Source: DATKDF01 sp963752045 (GTDB lineage: Bacteria; Acidobacteriota; Vicinamibacteria; Vicinamibacterales; SCN-69-37). From it: DNA of 64,000 nt. Below, in pieces: positions 40,505 through 51,192 of the stretch; the stretch's first letter is position 1; each line of letters opens with the position of its first letter. A program made the position numbers and the translations under genes. Location of the stretch: contig CAVVWN010000015.1 in the NCBI GenBank assembly GCA_963752045.1, forward strand, positions 80,582 to 144,581, given 5' to 3'. The notes beneath the pieces are model-generated. The model searched no databases. It had not been told where the DNA came from and saw nothing but the letters and a program-made list of their open reading frames with translations.

Positions 40505-41062
40505 ATGCGCAAGCTCACGGTGATCACCGCTCTTGTTGTCGTGTCGACCGGCTGGCTGCTGGCCGTCGCGCCAACGTCTTTGCAGCAGACGCAACAGCTG
40601 CGGCGGCCCGACGTCATTTTCGTTCCGACGCAGGACCTGACCGTCCAGGGCATGCTCGACCTGGCCGAGGTCGGCCCGGACGACGTGGTCTATGACCTGG
40701 GGTGCGGCGACGGCAAGATTGTGATTGCCGCCGCGAAGCGGGGCGCGCGTGCCATCGGTGTCGACATCGACCCGCAACGCGTGAAGGAAGCTACGGCGAA
40801 CGTCCGCGAGGCCGGCCTCGAGGACAAGGTCACGATCATCCACGGCGACATCTTCGACCCGGAGCTGAAGATCAGTGACGCGACCGTGGTCACCCTCTAC
40901 CTGCTGCAGTCGCTCAACGAGAAACTGAAGCCTCGCCTGCAGAAAGAACTGCGCCCGGGCACCCGCATCGTGTCGAACACGTTCACGATGGGCGACGACT
41001 GGCCGCACGAGAAGATGGTCCAGCCGGGCTATCAGCCGGTGTATCTCTGGACGATCAAATAG
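40505..41062 (+). CDS. class I SAM-dependent methyltransferase with N-terminal export/anchor signal
   Basis: A 185-residue protein. MRKLTVITALVVVSTGWLLAVAPTSL is a basic-plus-hydrophobic leader like a signal peptide or membrane anchor. The rest is a compact Rossmann methyltransferase with VVYDLGCGDGKIVIAAAKRGARAIGVDIDPQRVKEA (motif I and the acidic end of strand 2), IIHGDIFDP, and VVTLYLLQSLNEKLKPRLQKELRPGTRIVSNTFTMGDDW. Its closest feel is to small PrmA/trans-aconitate-type enzymes, substrate unknown. A methyltransferase on the outer side of the membrane would lack SAM, so it is more likely membrane-tethered inside, or the leader is not cleaved. RBS AGGAAAGG. Confidence 0.75.
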   Translation: MRKLTVITALVVVSTGWLLAVAPTSLQQTQQLRRPDVIFVPTQDLTVQGMLDLAEVGPDDVVYDLGCGDGKIVIAAAKRGARAIGVDIDPQRVKEATANVREAGLEDKVTIIHGDIFDPELKISDATVVTLYLLQSLNEKLKPRLQKELRPGTRIVSNTFTMGDDWPHEKMVQPGYQPVYLWTIK

Positions 41063-41067
41063 AGACC

Positions 41068-41135
41068 GGGTGCGGGGGTGCGGCAGTGCGAGTGGGTGCA
41101 CTCGCCAGTCCCGCACCTACCGCACCCCCGCACCC
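41068..41135. repeat. long GGTGCG-type inverted repeat with inner hairpin
   Basis: GGGTGCGGGGGTGCGG (41068-41083) is perfectly complementary to CCGCACCCCCGCACCC (41120-41135). The spacer contains a second stem, GCGAGTG/CACTCGC (41088-41105). The structure starts 5 bp after the methyltransferase stop, so it may end that transcript, although no T-run follows. Related GGTGCGAGGG repeats lie inside copA. Confidence 0.8.
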
Positions 41136-41160
41136 CGTCCCCGTGCTAGTCTGACCCTCC

Positions 41161-43061
<1,901 letters not shown>

Positions 43062-43065
<4 letters not shown>

Positions 43066-43535
43066 CCGAGCGCCATGAGCAGCCGGTCGAGCAGCTCAGC
43101 CTGGGCGACGTTGATCGCGCGACGGGCTTCCTCGAGCTCGAAGAAGGCCACCCGATCGACTTCCGGCACCTCGATCTGCCGTCCGGAGCGCGGCGGCCAC
43201 TCGAGGTTGGTCGTGGCGCTCGTGAGGCGCTCGGGATCGCAATCGCCCTCGAAGGCCCACGCGTGGACGATCTTGCCGCCCCGCTGGGTAATCCGGCCGA
43301 GCGGAATGTAGGGTGCCTCCGGCGCAAATCCCGTTTCTTCCGTGAACTCGCGTCGAGCCGTCTCGAGCGGCTCTTCACCCGGGTGAATCCCGCCCTTCGG
43401 GAGCGACCACGCCCCCTCGTGACGGCCCGTCCAGTACGGGCCGCCGGGATGGGCCAGCAGCACTTCGAGCACGCCGCGCGTGCGCCGGAAGAGGAGCAGT
43501 CCGGCACTTTCCTTCTGTGTAAAGACCACGGCCAT
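43062..43535 (-). CDS. Nudix hydrolase
   Basis: A 157-residue Nudix protein that should hydrolyse a nucleoside diphosphate linked to another moiety. The Nudix box GGIHPGEEPLETARREFTEETG fits G-x5-E-x7-REx2EExG. The N-terminus SAGLLLFRRTRGVLEVLLAHPGGPYW...GAWSLPKG is characteristic of the diadenosine-polyphosphate/(d)NTP branch. The C-terminus has RLTSATTNLEWPPRSGRQIEVPEVDRVAFFEL. ATG 43535 lies within 3 bp of the AlkD stop, and the gene converges 4 bp into the permease 3' end. Probably a housecleaning enzyme working with AlkD. Confidence 0.88.
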
Positions 43536-43537
43536 CT

Positions 43538-44278
43538 CTACGACAACGGGCTCCGGGCCGTTGCCTTTCGGCCGGTGGCGAGCTTCGTCGCGACCTCGCG
43601 CCGGACGAGCGCGGGCAGTCGCGCATGGTGCGTCGCGACAAACGCGCGGACCGCAGCCGGATCGTGAGGCACGAGCGAGCGAAGCGCCCAGGAGAGCGCT
43701 TTCGCGATCATGGGATCGCTGTCGCCGACGAGACGGGAGCAGATTCGCAGCGTGCGCCGGGTGTCGCCGGTGCCACCCCTGGCGGCGACGTTGAGGGCGA
43801 CGGTCGAGGCGAGTGCGGTGCGCCGCCACCAGCGGTTGCGTGATCGCGCCCACCGGTCGACGTCGTCATCGGGAATCCGGCCGGTTCGCCACGCCGGGCC
43901 GGCCAGATGCGTGGCAAACCCGTCGACCGACGCCCAGTTGTCGTTGCCTCGGCCGAGCGCCCGCACGATGGCCGGCGTGAGGAGCGCCATCGCGTCCATC
44001 CGGCGCGCGACGAGCTCGTAACCGACCTGCCGGCCCTCGCTCGTACGGCCAGCGACGAGCGCGCGCGCGACGGCAATCACGACGCGCGGGTCGTCGGACG
44101 CCAGCTCGCGCGCGAAGCGGCGCCCGACACCGCGCATGGCCGGAACCGGCACGCCGAGCGTCGTCAGGCGGCTCGGCGCGTAGCCGCCAGCCATGAAAGC
44201 CCGGCGCTCAGCCAGACCCAGAGGACGCAGTGCCCTCTCAATCTCGCGAGCAACCGCTCGGGGTCTCGACTGCTTCAT
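43538..44278 (-). CDS. DNA alkylation repair protein (AlkD-like HEAT-repeat)
   Basis: A 246-residue all-helical protein of the AlkC/AlkD family of N3/N7-alkylpurine glycosylases. Recognisable are AFMAGGYAPSRLTTLGVPVPAMRGVGRRFARE, RQVGYELVARR, GRGNDNWASVDGFATHLAGPAWRTGRI and RNRWWRRTALASTVALNVAARGG. It ends DPMIAKALSWALRSLVPHDPAAVRAFVATHHARLPALVRREVATKL, the standard closing repeat. Trp and Asp residues in 'NWASVDG' and 'RWWRRTAL' fit the DNA-lesion pocket. It lies between the cusA stop (44 bp upstream) and the Nudix gene on the same strand. Confidence 0.85.
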   Translation of the reverse strand: MKQSRPRAVAREIERALRPLGLAERRAFMAGGYAPSRLTTLGVPVPAMRGVGRRFARELASDDPRVVIAVARALVAGRTSEGRQVGYELVARRMDAMALLTPAIVRALGRGNDNWASVDGFATHLAGPAWRTGRIPDDDVDRWARSRNRWWRRTALASTVALNVAARGGTGDTRRTLRICSRLVGDSDPMIAKALSWALRSLVPHDPAAVRAFVATHHARLPALVRREVATKLATGRKATARSPLS

Positions 44279-44279
44279 T

Positions 44280-44321
44280 CAGATCCCAGATCCCAGATTC
44301 CAGCTCCCAGATTCCAGATCA
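44280..44321. repeat. six tandem copies of a CAGATYC heptamer
   Basis: CAGATCC, CAGATCC, CAGATTC, CAGCTCC, CAGATTC and CAGATCA follow one another without gaps between the cusA stop and the AlkD start. The 43-bp spacer is made almost entirely of this repeat. Confidence 0.85.
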
Positions 44322-47300
44322 CTAACCTGCCATCCCCGACGGACGCAGGCTGCCGCGGCGCAGTGCGCGCAGCTTCATGATGTAGAAGATCGCCGGCGTG
44401 ATGACAAGTACGTGAATCGTCGACGTGACCATGCCCCCGAGAATCGGCGCGGCAATCGGCTTCATGACGTCCGTGCCCACGCCGCTGCTCCACATGATCG
44501 GTGCCAGCCCGGCCATGACGACACTCACCGTCATGAGCTTCGGGCGCAGGCGCAGCACCGCGCCGGCCACGGTGGCTTCGAGAAGGCCCCTGGCCGTCAG
44601 GGTGATCGACTCCTGCAGCCGGTGGTCCAGCGCCTCATGCAGGTAGACCACCATCACCACGCCGGTTTGCACAGCCACTCCGTACAGCGCGATATAGCCG
44701 ACCCAGACGGCCACCGAGAAGTTGTAGCCGAGCCACCACTGCAGGAACACGCCTCCCGTCATGGCATACGGCACCGACAGCATGACGATCGCGGCCTCGG
44801 ACGCCGAACGGAACGTCAGGAACAGCAGCACGAAGATGGCGAAGAAGACCGCTGGCAGGACCACCTCGAGGCGCTCGAGGGCGCGCACCTGGTACTGGTA
44901 CTGCCCGGCCCACTCGAGCGTGTAGCCGGGCGGCAGCCGCACACCGTCGCTGACGGCCCGGTGGGCCCGGTCCACGTAGCCGCCCAGATCGCGGCTCTCC
45001 GTATCGACGTACACGTACCCGGCAAGCAAGCCGTCTTCGTCGCGAATCATCGCGGGTCCCGTCGTGAGCGCAATCGAGGCCAGCTGGCCCAGGGGCACCT
45101 GGGCACCCGCCGGGGTCCGCACACGAATCTGCGCCAGATCCGGCAGGTCTTCCCGGAAGTCGCGCTGGTACCGAACGCTGACCGGATACCGCTCCCGCCC
45201 TTCGACCGTGGTGGTCACCGTCGCTCCACCGAGCGCCGCCTGAATCACCGACTGCACCTCGTCGACCGTCAGTCCCTCGCGGGCGATGGCGGCGCGGTCG
45301 ATCTGAATGTCGGTGAAGTAGCCCTGGGCCACCCGCTCGGCGTACACGCTGCGCGTCCCCGGCACGTCGGAGAGCACCCGCTCGAGCTCGCGTCCGATCT
45401 GCTGGATCACGTTGAGGTCCGAACCGAGCACCTTCAGGCCCACCGGCGTCTTGATCCCGGTCGACAGCATGTCCAGACGGTTTCGAATGGGCTGCGTCCA
45501 GACGTTGGGAAAACCCGGGAACTGCAACACGGCGTCCATCTCGGCCTGCAGGCTCTCGAAGGTGAGGCCGGCCCGCCACTGGTCCCGCGGCTTGAGCAGC
45601 ACGGTGGTGTTGACCATGCCCATAGGCGAGTTGTCGGTCGCGGTCGTCGCGCGCCCGACCTTCCCGTAGACCCGCTCGACCTCAGGGAACTGGCGCAGCA
45701 GGCGGTCTTGCACCTGCATGAGGCGTGTCGCCTCTGTGATCGACAGGCCCGGTGGCGAAGTTGGCATGTAGAGGATGGCCCCTTCGTACAGCGGCGGCAT
45801 GAACTCGCTGCCGAGCCGCTGTCCGGTGGCCGGCGACGGCGTCCACAGGAACAGGAGCGCCAGTGGAATCACGGCGACGTTCACGAGAAGCGCCGTCCAC
45901 TTCCAGTGGAGGACGAACCTGATGATGGGTTCGTAGATCGCGGCCGAGAGGCGCGCTGCCGGATTTCTGGATTCCGACATCAACCGGCGCCCCCGGATGA
46001 ACATCGTCATCAGCACCGGCACGAGCGTGATCGAAAGCAGCGAGGCAGCGACCATGGCGAACGTCTTGGTGAACGCGAGGGGCCGGAACATCCGGCCCTC
46101 CTGTGCCTCGAGCAGGAACACGGGCGAAAACGAGATGACGATGATGGCGAGCGAGAAGAAGATGGCGCGCCCGACCTGCCGCGCGGCGGCGGCCACCACC
46201 GTGGGCTGCGCGCCGTACGGCACGACCTGCCCGTCCGGCCCGGGTTCCGAGACCCGTCGAAACGCGTTCTCGACCATGACGATGGCGGCGTCGACGAGCA
46301 CGCCGATCGCCAGGGCGAGGCCGCCGAGCGACATGATGTTCGACGTGATGCCGAGGTGGTACATGGGGATGAACGACATGACGACGGCCAGGGGCAGCGT
46401 CAGGATCGGAATCAGCGCCGACCGCAGGTGCACGAGAAACAGCAGAATGACCACCGACACGACGATGGCCTCTTCGATGAGCGTGCGCTCGAGCGTCGCC
46501 ACCGATTCGCCCACCAGCGTGGAGCGGTCGTACGTCGTGACGATCTCGACCCCGGCCGGGAGCGACACCGCCACCTGGTCGATCTTCGCCTTCACGCGGT
46601 CGATCACGGTGAGCGCGTTCTCGCCGAACCGCATGATGACGATCCCGCCGACGACTTCACCCTCGCCGTCGAGATCGGCCGCGCCGCGCCGCAGGTCGGG
46701 TCCGAGCGTGACGTCGGCGACGTCGCGCACCATGATGGGCGTGCCGGTCTCGGTGGCACCGAGCGAGACGAGCTCGAGGTCCTGGATCGACTCGAGGTAC
46801 CCCGCCCGCGCACCATGTACTCGCGCCCGGCAAACTCGAGCAGGCGGCCCTCCACGTCGCCGTTGCTTTCGCGAATGGCTGCCACGACCCCCTGAATGGA
46901 CAGGCCGTAGCTGGCCAGCCGGTTCGGATCGAGATTCACCTGGTACTGCTTGACGAAGCCGCCGATGGTGGCCACCTCGGCCACTCCGGGCACGGCCGCC
47001 AGCGCGTAGCGCAGGTGCCAGTCCTGGTAGCTCCGCAGGTCGGCCAGGGTGTGCTCGCCGGTCCGATCGACGAGCGCGTATTCGAAGACCCAGCCGACGC
47101 CCGTCGCGTCAGGTCCGATGGTGGGATTGACGCCCCCTGGCAGCCGTCCTCGTATGCCCTGCAGGTACTCGACGACGCGGCTGCGCGCCCAGTAGATGTC
47201 CGTGCCGTCCTCGAAGATCACGTAGACGTACGAGATGCCGAAGTCGGTGAACCCGCGGACGGTTCGCACAGCCGGCGCCGAGACCAGCGCCGTGACGATC

Positions 47301-47503
47301 GGATAGGTGATCTGATCTTCGATGAGGTCGGGGCTGCGCCCCATCCACTCGGTGGAGATGATGACCTGCACGTCCGAGATATCGGGCACGGCGTCGAGCG
47401 GCGTGTGGAGCATCGCCCAGGCGCCCCAGGACGCCATCGCGCCGGTCAGGATCAGCACGACTACGCGGTTGCCCACGCAGGCGGTGATGATGCGTTCGAT
47501 CAT
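44322..47503 (-). pseudogene. cusA: CusA/CzcA-type heavy-metal RND efflux pump, one frameshift near 46800
   Basis: About 1,060 residues in two frames. The 5' frame (ATG 47503) gives MIERIITACVGNRVVVLILTGAMASWGAWAMLHTPLDAVPDISDVQVII and reads to EYMVRGRG. The 3' frame continues YLESIQDLELVSLGATETGTPIMVRDVADVTLGPDLRRG to 44322. Adding one C to the run at 46800-46803 (plus strand) restores a single frame, so a homopolymer deletion is likely. The protein should have 12 membrane helices and two periplasmic loops. RLDMLSTGIKTPVGLKVLG includes the Met region used by CusA for Cu(I)/Ag(I). It sits 9 bp after cusB, as the inner-membrane part of the copper island efflux complex. Confidence 0.85.
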
Positions 47504-47512
47504 GGCCGCCTC

Positions 47513-49192
47513 CTACCGCGCGACAATCGCGCGCTCCACCCGGCCGATCGTGCGACCGTCGCGCGTCACGGTGATGGTCACGTCCCAGCGCCCCGACATG
47601 TTGACCTCGACGCGGCCGCGATAGCGGCCGCCACCATCGGCGAGCAGAGTGGCCTGTGTGCGCATGGCCGGCATGTTCATCGAGGGCATCGCCGGCATGA
47701 AGAGCACGACCGACACGGTGGCGTCGGCCACTGGCGCTCCTGTCGCGTCACTCACGGCAACTTCGAACGTGTTGTCGCCGGCCCTCGGCGGGTCCGGCTG
47801 GGTCACGAGCTCGATTCGGAGCGCGGCCGTGTCGGTCGTCGTGTCGCCAATCGGCGGCGGGGCCTCGAAGCCCGGAATCGCTGCGCGCAGCTGGCTCTCC
47901 GAGTCGATGAAGAACGCGGCACCGGTGGCCACCACGTCCCCTTCCTTCAACCCGGCGCGAATCTCGATACGGGAGTCGAGGCGGAAGCCTGTCTCGACCT
48001 GCCGCGGTTGGAAGTGGCCGTTGCCCTCGGCCAGGAACACGAACTGGTCGCGTCCCGAGTCGAGCACCGCGTCGGTGGGCACGGTCAGGCCGGTGCCGAG
48101 CGTCGACTCCAGCTCCACCCCGGCGTACATGCCGGGCCTCAGCCTCGCGCGCGGGTTTTCGAGCGCAAAGCGCGCGCGCACCGTGCGCGCCGGCTCGTCG
48201 GCGAAGGGGTAGATGTAGACCAGCCGGCCGCTGACGTGCTCCCCGGGATACGCGTCGAGCGTGACCATGGCACGGTCGCCCACGCGGACGAACGCCAGGT
48301 CTCGCTCGTACAGGTCGGCTTCGACCCAGACCACTGACAGATCGGCCAGCCGGTAGAGGCTCTGTCCCGCGGCGATGTGCTGGCCCCGCATGGCCATCTT
48401 CTCGACGACGTACCCGCTGGCAGGCGACCGGAACACGATGTGCGTGCGCGGCTCGCCGGTTCGCTCGAGCTCGGCTACCTGGTCGGCCGGCAGATCCCAC
48501 AGCTCGAGCCGTCGTCGCGCCGCTTCCACGAGGCGGTCGGCGTAGGCGCGCGCGTCGGCAATCTCCGACGCGCCGAGCTCGTCGCGCGAGCGACGGGCGA
48601 GCAGGTACTCGTTCTCGGTGGCCACCAGGTCCGGGCTGTACAGCGTGAAGAGCGGCTCGCCGGCCTTGACGTGCTGCCCGGTCGAGTCGACGAACAGCTC
48701 GTCAATCCAGCCGTCGAGTCTGAGATTCACGTCGGTGAGCCGCGTCTCGTCGTAGCGGACCACACCGACCGTTCGAACGGTCCGGGCGAGCGGCGAGCGT
48801 TCGGCCGCCACGGTGCGCACGCCGATGAGTTGCTGCCGGCGCGCGTCGATGGTCACCGGCACGCGCGGGTCGGCGGCCTGCGGCATTCCGGAATCCGAGC
48901 CGGCCATGTCCATCGGCGGAGCCGGCGGCGGAGTGGCAGGTGTGCCTGCCGTCTCGCCCTCGACAGGCACGAGCGGCATGCCGCAGATGGGACAGGGTCC
49001 CGGACCGTGCTCGCGCACGTGCGGATGCATCGTGCACGTCCAGAGCTCTTCGGGCGCGGCCGGAACGAGACGACCAACGACGGGCCACCTGGCGATCGCC
49101 GATCGGAACGTCCACGCGCCGGCCGACGTCAGGGCGACGGCGACGAGTCCGACGCCGGCCCACCGAATACCGCGTGATGTGAAGCGCGTCAT
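47513..49192 (-). CDS. cusB: CusB-type RND periplasmic adaptor with heavy-metal-binding domain
   Basis: A 559-residue adaptor. An N-terminal membrane anchor (WAGVGLVAVALTSAGAWTF) is followed by the small Cys/Met heavy-metal-binding domain WTCTMHPHVREHGPGPCPICGMPLVP (about 51-76). A Met/Pro linker leads to the CusB core (IGVRTVAAERSPLARTVRTVGVVRYDE, LNLRLDGWIDELFVDSTGQHVKAGEPLFTLYSP, helical hairpin, SGYVVEKMAMRGQHIAAGQSLYRLADLSVVWVEADLYERD). A FixH-like C-terminal domain, rich in Met (VVLFMPAMPSMNMPAMRTQATLLADGGGRYRGRVEVNMSGRWDVTITV), may bind copper. It overlaps the cusC stop by ATGA. Confidence 0.9.
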   Translation of the reverse strand: MTRFTSRGIRWAGVGLVAVALTSAGAWTFRSAIARWPVVGRLVPAAPEELWTCTMHPHVREHGPGPCPICGMPLVPVEGETAGTPATPPPAPPMDMAGSDSGMPQAADPRVPVTIDARRQQLIGVRTVAAERSPLARTVRTVGVVRYDETRLTDVNLRLDGWIDELFVDSTGQHVKAGEPLFTLYSPDLVATENEYLLARRSRDELGASEIADARAYADRLVEAARRRLELWDLPADQVAELERTGEPRTHIVFRSPASGYVVEKMAMRGQHIAAGQSLYRLADLSVVWVEADLYERDLAFVRVGDRAMVTLDAYPGEHVSGRLVYIYPFADEPARTVRARFALENPRARLRPGMYAGVELESTLGTGLTVPTDAVLDSGRDQFVFLAEGNGHFQPRQVETGFRLDSRIEIRAGLKEGDVVATGAAFFIDSESQLRAAIPGFEAPPPIGDTTTDTAALRIELVTQPDPPRAGDNTFEVAVSDATGAPVADATVSVVLFMPAMPSMNMPAMRTQATLLADGGGRYRGRVEVNMSGRWDVTITVTRDGRTIGRVERAIVAR

Positions 49193-50571
49193 GGCTGCTG
49201 GCCTCCCGTGATGCCGACGCCGGCGGATCCGGCCGGCGCGAGCTCGATGCCCACGGCTCGTTCGAGATCGGCAATGGCTTGCGCGCGCTCGGCGCGCGCG
49301 CGGTAATAGTCGAATTGCGCCTCGAGCCGGACGCGCTGGCTGTCAATGAGTGCGAGGAAGCTGCCCCGGTCACTCTCGTAGCCGGCGCGCGCCACTTCCA
49401 CCGCCTGCTCGGCCTGCGGGAGAATGCTCGACCCGATGAGCGCCACGCGCTCGCCGGCGCTCTCGACTCTGACCCAGGCCTGGTGCACCGCCAGCCGCAC
49501 GCCGTTCTCGGCGGCGCGCCGCCTGGCCTCGCTCGCCGAGACTTCGGCCTCGGCCAGGGCCCGGTCGGCGTCGAGGCGGCGACGCGCCCACGGCGCGCCG
49601 GGCCAGCTGATGCCGACGCTCGCCATCCAGGCATCCGTGCGGTCGGGCATCACCATGTACCCGCCCGACACGCGGAAGTCGGGCTTGTAGCTGGCCCGCG
49701 CCGCCGAGAGCGCCGCCTCCGCGCGGTCCACTGACAGGCTGGCCACGCGCAGCGCAGGCTCGTGGGTGAGGGCAAGCGCCTGAAGCTCGGACGTCGGGGG
49801 AAGGGCCGCCAGATCGACCGGTTCAGCAAGCGGCCCGACCGGCGTTTCGGGCGCGCGGTCGAGCAACGTGTTGAGCGTCGCCGCGGCGAGCTGCTCGTCT
49901 TGACGAAGCCGGATGAGCTGCTCGTGCAGGCGCGAGAGTTCCACGATCGCGGCCAAGGCGTCCTGCTGGCCGATCCGGCCGGTTGCGTACTTGGTGGTGG
50001 CGATGTCGGCGAACTGCCGCAGCAGCGCCATCGTGCCGGCGTTGATCTCCATCGCCTTCCGGACCAGATACAGGTCAGCCCAGGCCTGCTTGACCTCGTC
50101 AACGATCCGGCGCGCCCTGATTTCGATGGACGCGCCGGCCAGGGCCGCGTCGGCATCAGCCACCGCGGCCCTGCTGTCGCGCTTGCCCCGGCCTGGCAGC
50201 GCCTGAGCCATCGAGAACATATACATGTCCGCGTTGGCCGGATTGAGGGTGTTGATCGGCCAGCGCCAGATCTGGGCTTCGAACATGGGTGGGTCGAACC
50301 CCCGGGCCGTGTCGGGTGCCCGCTTGGCGCGCTCGTACTCACGCTCGAGCGCGATGAGCTCCGGATTGCGCGCGAGCGCTTCGTCGAGCACCTGCTGGAG
50401 TGTGAGTGGGCTCGGGACGCTCCCCGTCTGAACTGCGCCAGCCGGCCTCACACTGGTAAGCAGCGAGAGAGCGCAGACCAACGCGGCAACCACGCCACGC
50501 CGGCGATCGCGGCCCACAGCGCCAGCCGCACGTCGGCCGCGCCGCCACAAGACATGAACTGAAACGGACAC
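49189..50571 (-). CDS. TolC-family outer membrane channel (CusC-like)
   Basis: A 460-residue outer-membrane efflux protein from GTG 50571 (GGAGG seven bases upstream). The signal segment is VVAALVCALSLLTSVRPAGA. The mature protein has two repeats of the TolC helical barrel: LTLQQVLDEALARNPELIALEREYERAKRA... and ASLSVDRAEAALSAARASYKPDFRVSGGYMVMPDR. The second long helix pair is RAAENGVRLAVHQAWVRVESAGERVALIGSSILPQAEQAVEVARAGYESDRGSFLALIDSQR. MFSMAQALPGRGKRDSRA is common in metal-efflux channels. It forms the outer conduit of the tripartite Cu/Ag pump with cusB and cusA. Confidence 0.88.
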   Translation of the reverse strand: MSVSVHVLWRRGRRAAGAVGRDRRRGVVAALVCALSLLTSVRPAGAVQTGSVPSPLTLQQVLDEALARNPELIALEREYERAKRAPDTARGFDPPMFEAQIWRWPINTLNPANADMYMFSMAQALPGRGKRDSRAAVADADAALAGASIEIRARRIVDEVKQAWADLYLVRKAMEINAGTMALLRQFADIATTKYATGRIGQQDALAAIVELSRLHEQLIRLRQDEQLAAATLNTLLDRAPETPVGPLAEPVDLAALPPTSELQALALTHEPALRVASLSVDRAEAALSAARASYKPDFRVSGGYMVMPDRTDAWMASVGISWPGAPWARRRLDADRALAEAEVSASEARRRAAENGVRLAVHQAWVRVESAGERVALIGSSILPQAEQAVEVARAGYESDRGSFLALIDSQRVRLEAQFDYYRARAERAQAIADLERAVGIELAPAGSAGVGITGGQQP

Positions 50572-50658
50572 CTGAACCTCCCGCTGGTGATGCCAGGCAC
50601 GTATCACGCGCCGGGCGAACCCGGGCACACCCCGGGCTCACACTTCACGAGCGGGCGG

Positions 50659-51048
50659 TCAGATCAACAGGACGGAGAGAAGCAGGTGACGCGAGATGCC
50701 CGGCGAACCCGGCGGTCCGCTGGTCGGAGGCAGTATCGGTTCGAAGAACGGTGCAGTCCACGCTGCGGGAGCGGCCATGGCAACCGAAAGCAGGCGGGCG
50801 CCGGCCTCTGCCGTGGTCCGTTGGGCCGGGGCTCGCTCGGCGGGCACCGAGGCGAACACGCAGCAATCCGCCTGCGGGATCGACGAGCCATGGCGCGGCC
50901 CGTTGTCGACGACGTCCGGACAGGAGTCGGCCTCGCAGCAATGGTGCTCGGCCATCGCGCCGACGCTCATGTCCATGCCGACACAGGGCGGCAGGCCGGC
51001 CGCAGCCAGCGTGAGCACGAGCGAGGAGGCCAGAAGTTGTTTGAGCAT
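50659..51048 (-). CDS. small exported Cys/His/Met-rich protein of the copper island
   Basis: A 129-residue protein from ATG 51048. The signal peptide MLKQLLASSLVLTLAAAGLP is followed by PCVGMDMSVGAMAEHHCCEADSCPDVV and later IPQADCCVFASVPAE, with HHCC and CC pairs plus Met residues that could chelate Cu(I). The final ISRHLLLSVLLI is a hydrophobic end I associate with short proteins next to copper efflux operons, but I cannot name the family. It precedes cusC by 87 bp on the same strand. A GCTAAT -10-like box lies about 25 bp upstream. Role inferred as periplasmic copper handling. Confidence 0.55.
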   Translation of the reverse strand: MLKQLLASSLVLTLAAAGLPPCVGMDMSVGAMAEHHCCEADSCPDVVDNGPRHGSSIPQADCCVFASVPAERAPAQRTTAEAGARLLSVAMAAPAAWTAPFFEPILPPTSGPPGSPGISRHLLLSVLLI

Positions 51049-51192
51049 CACGCTCCGGAGCACGAACTCCAGATTAGCACCAAGCTGCAGGACTCGTACC
51101 AGCGAGCGGCCGCCGCGGTGCGGCCCTCGCCACCTCCGGGCCCGACCCGCGGGTTGGCAGTGACGAGGCCGTCCGCACGAAACCGCGCCTTC

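Noticed and set aside
44280..44321. CRISPR array
   Set aside because: The units are 7-bp tandem copies with no spacers; no CRISPR repeat-spacer structure was seen anywhere in the window.
44193..46895. A 900-codon open frame on the plus strand
   Set aside because: Antisense to cusA, full of Arg/His/Asp runs and without protein-family sequence.
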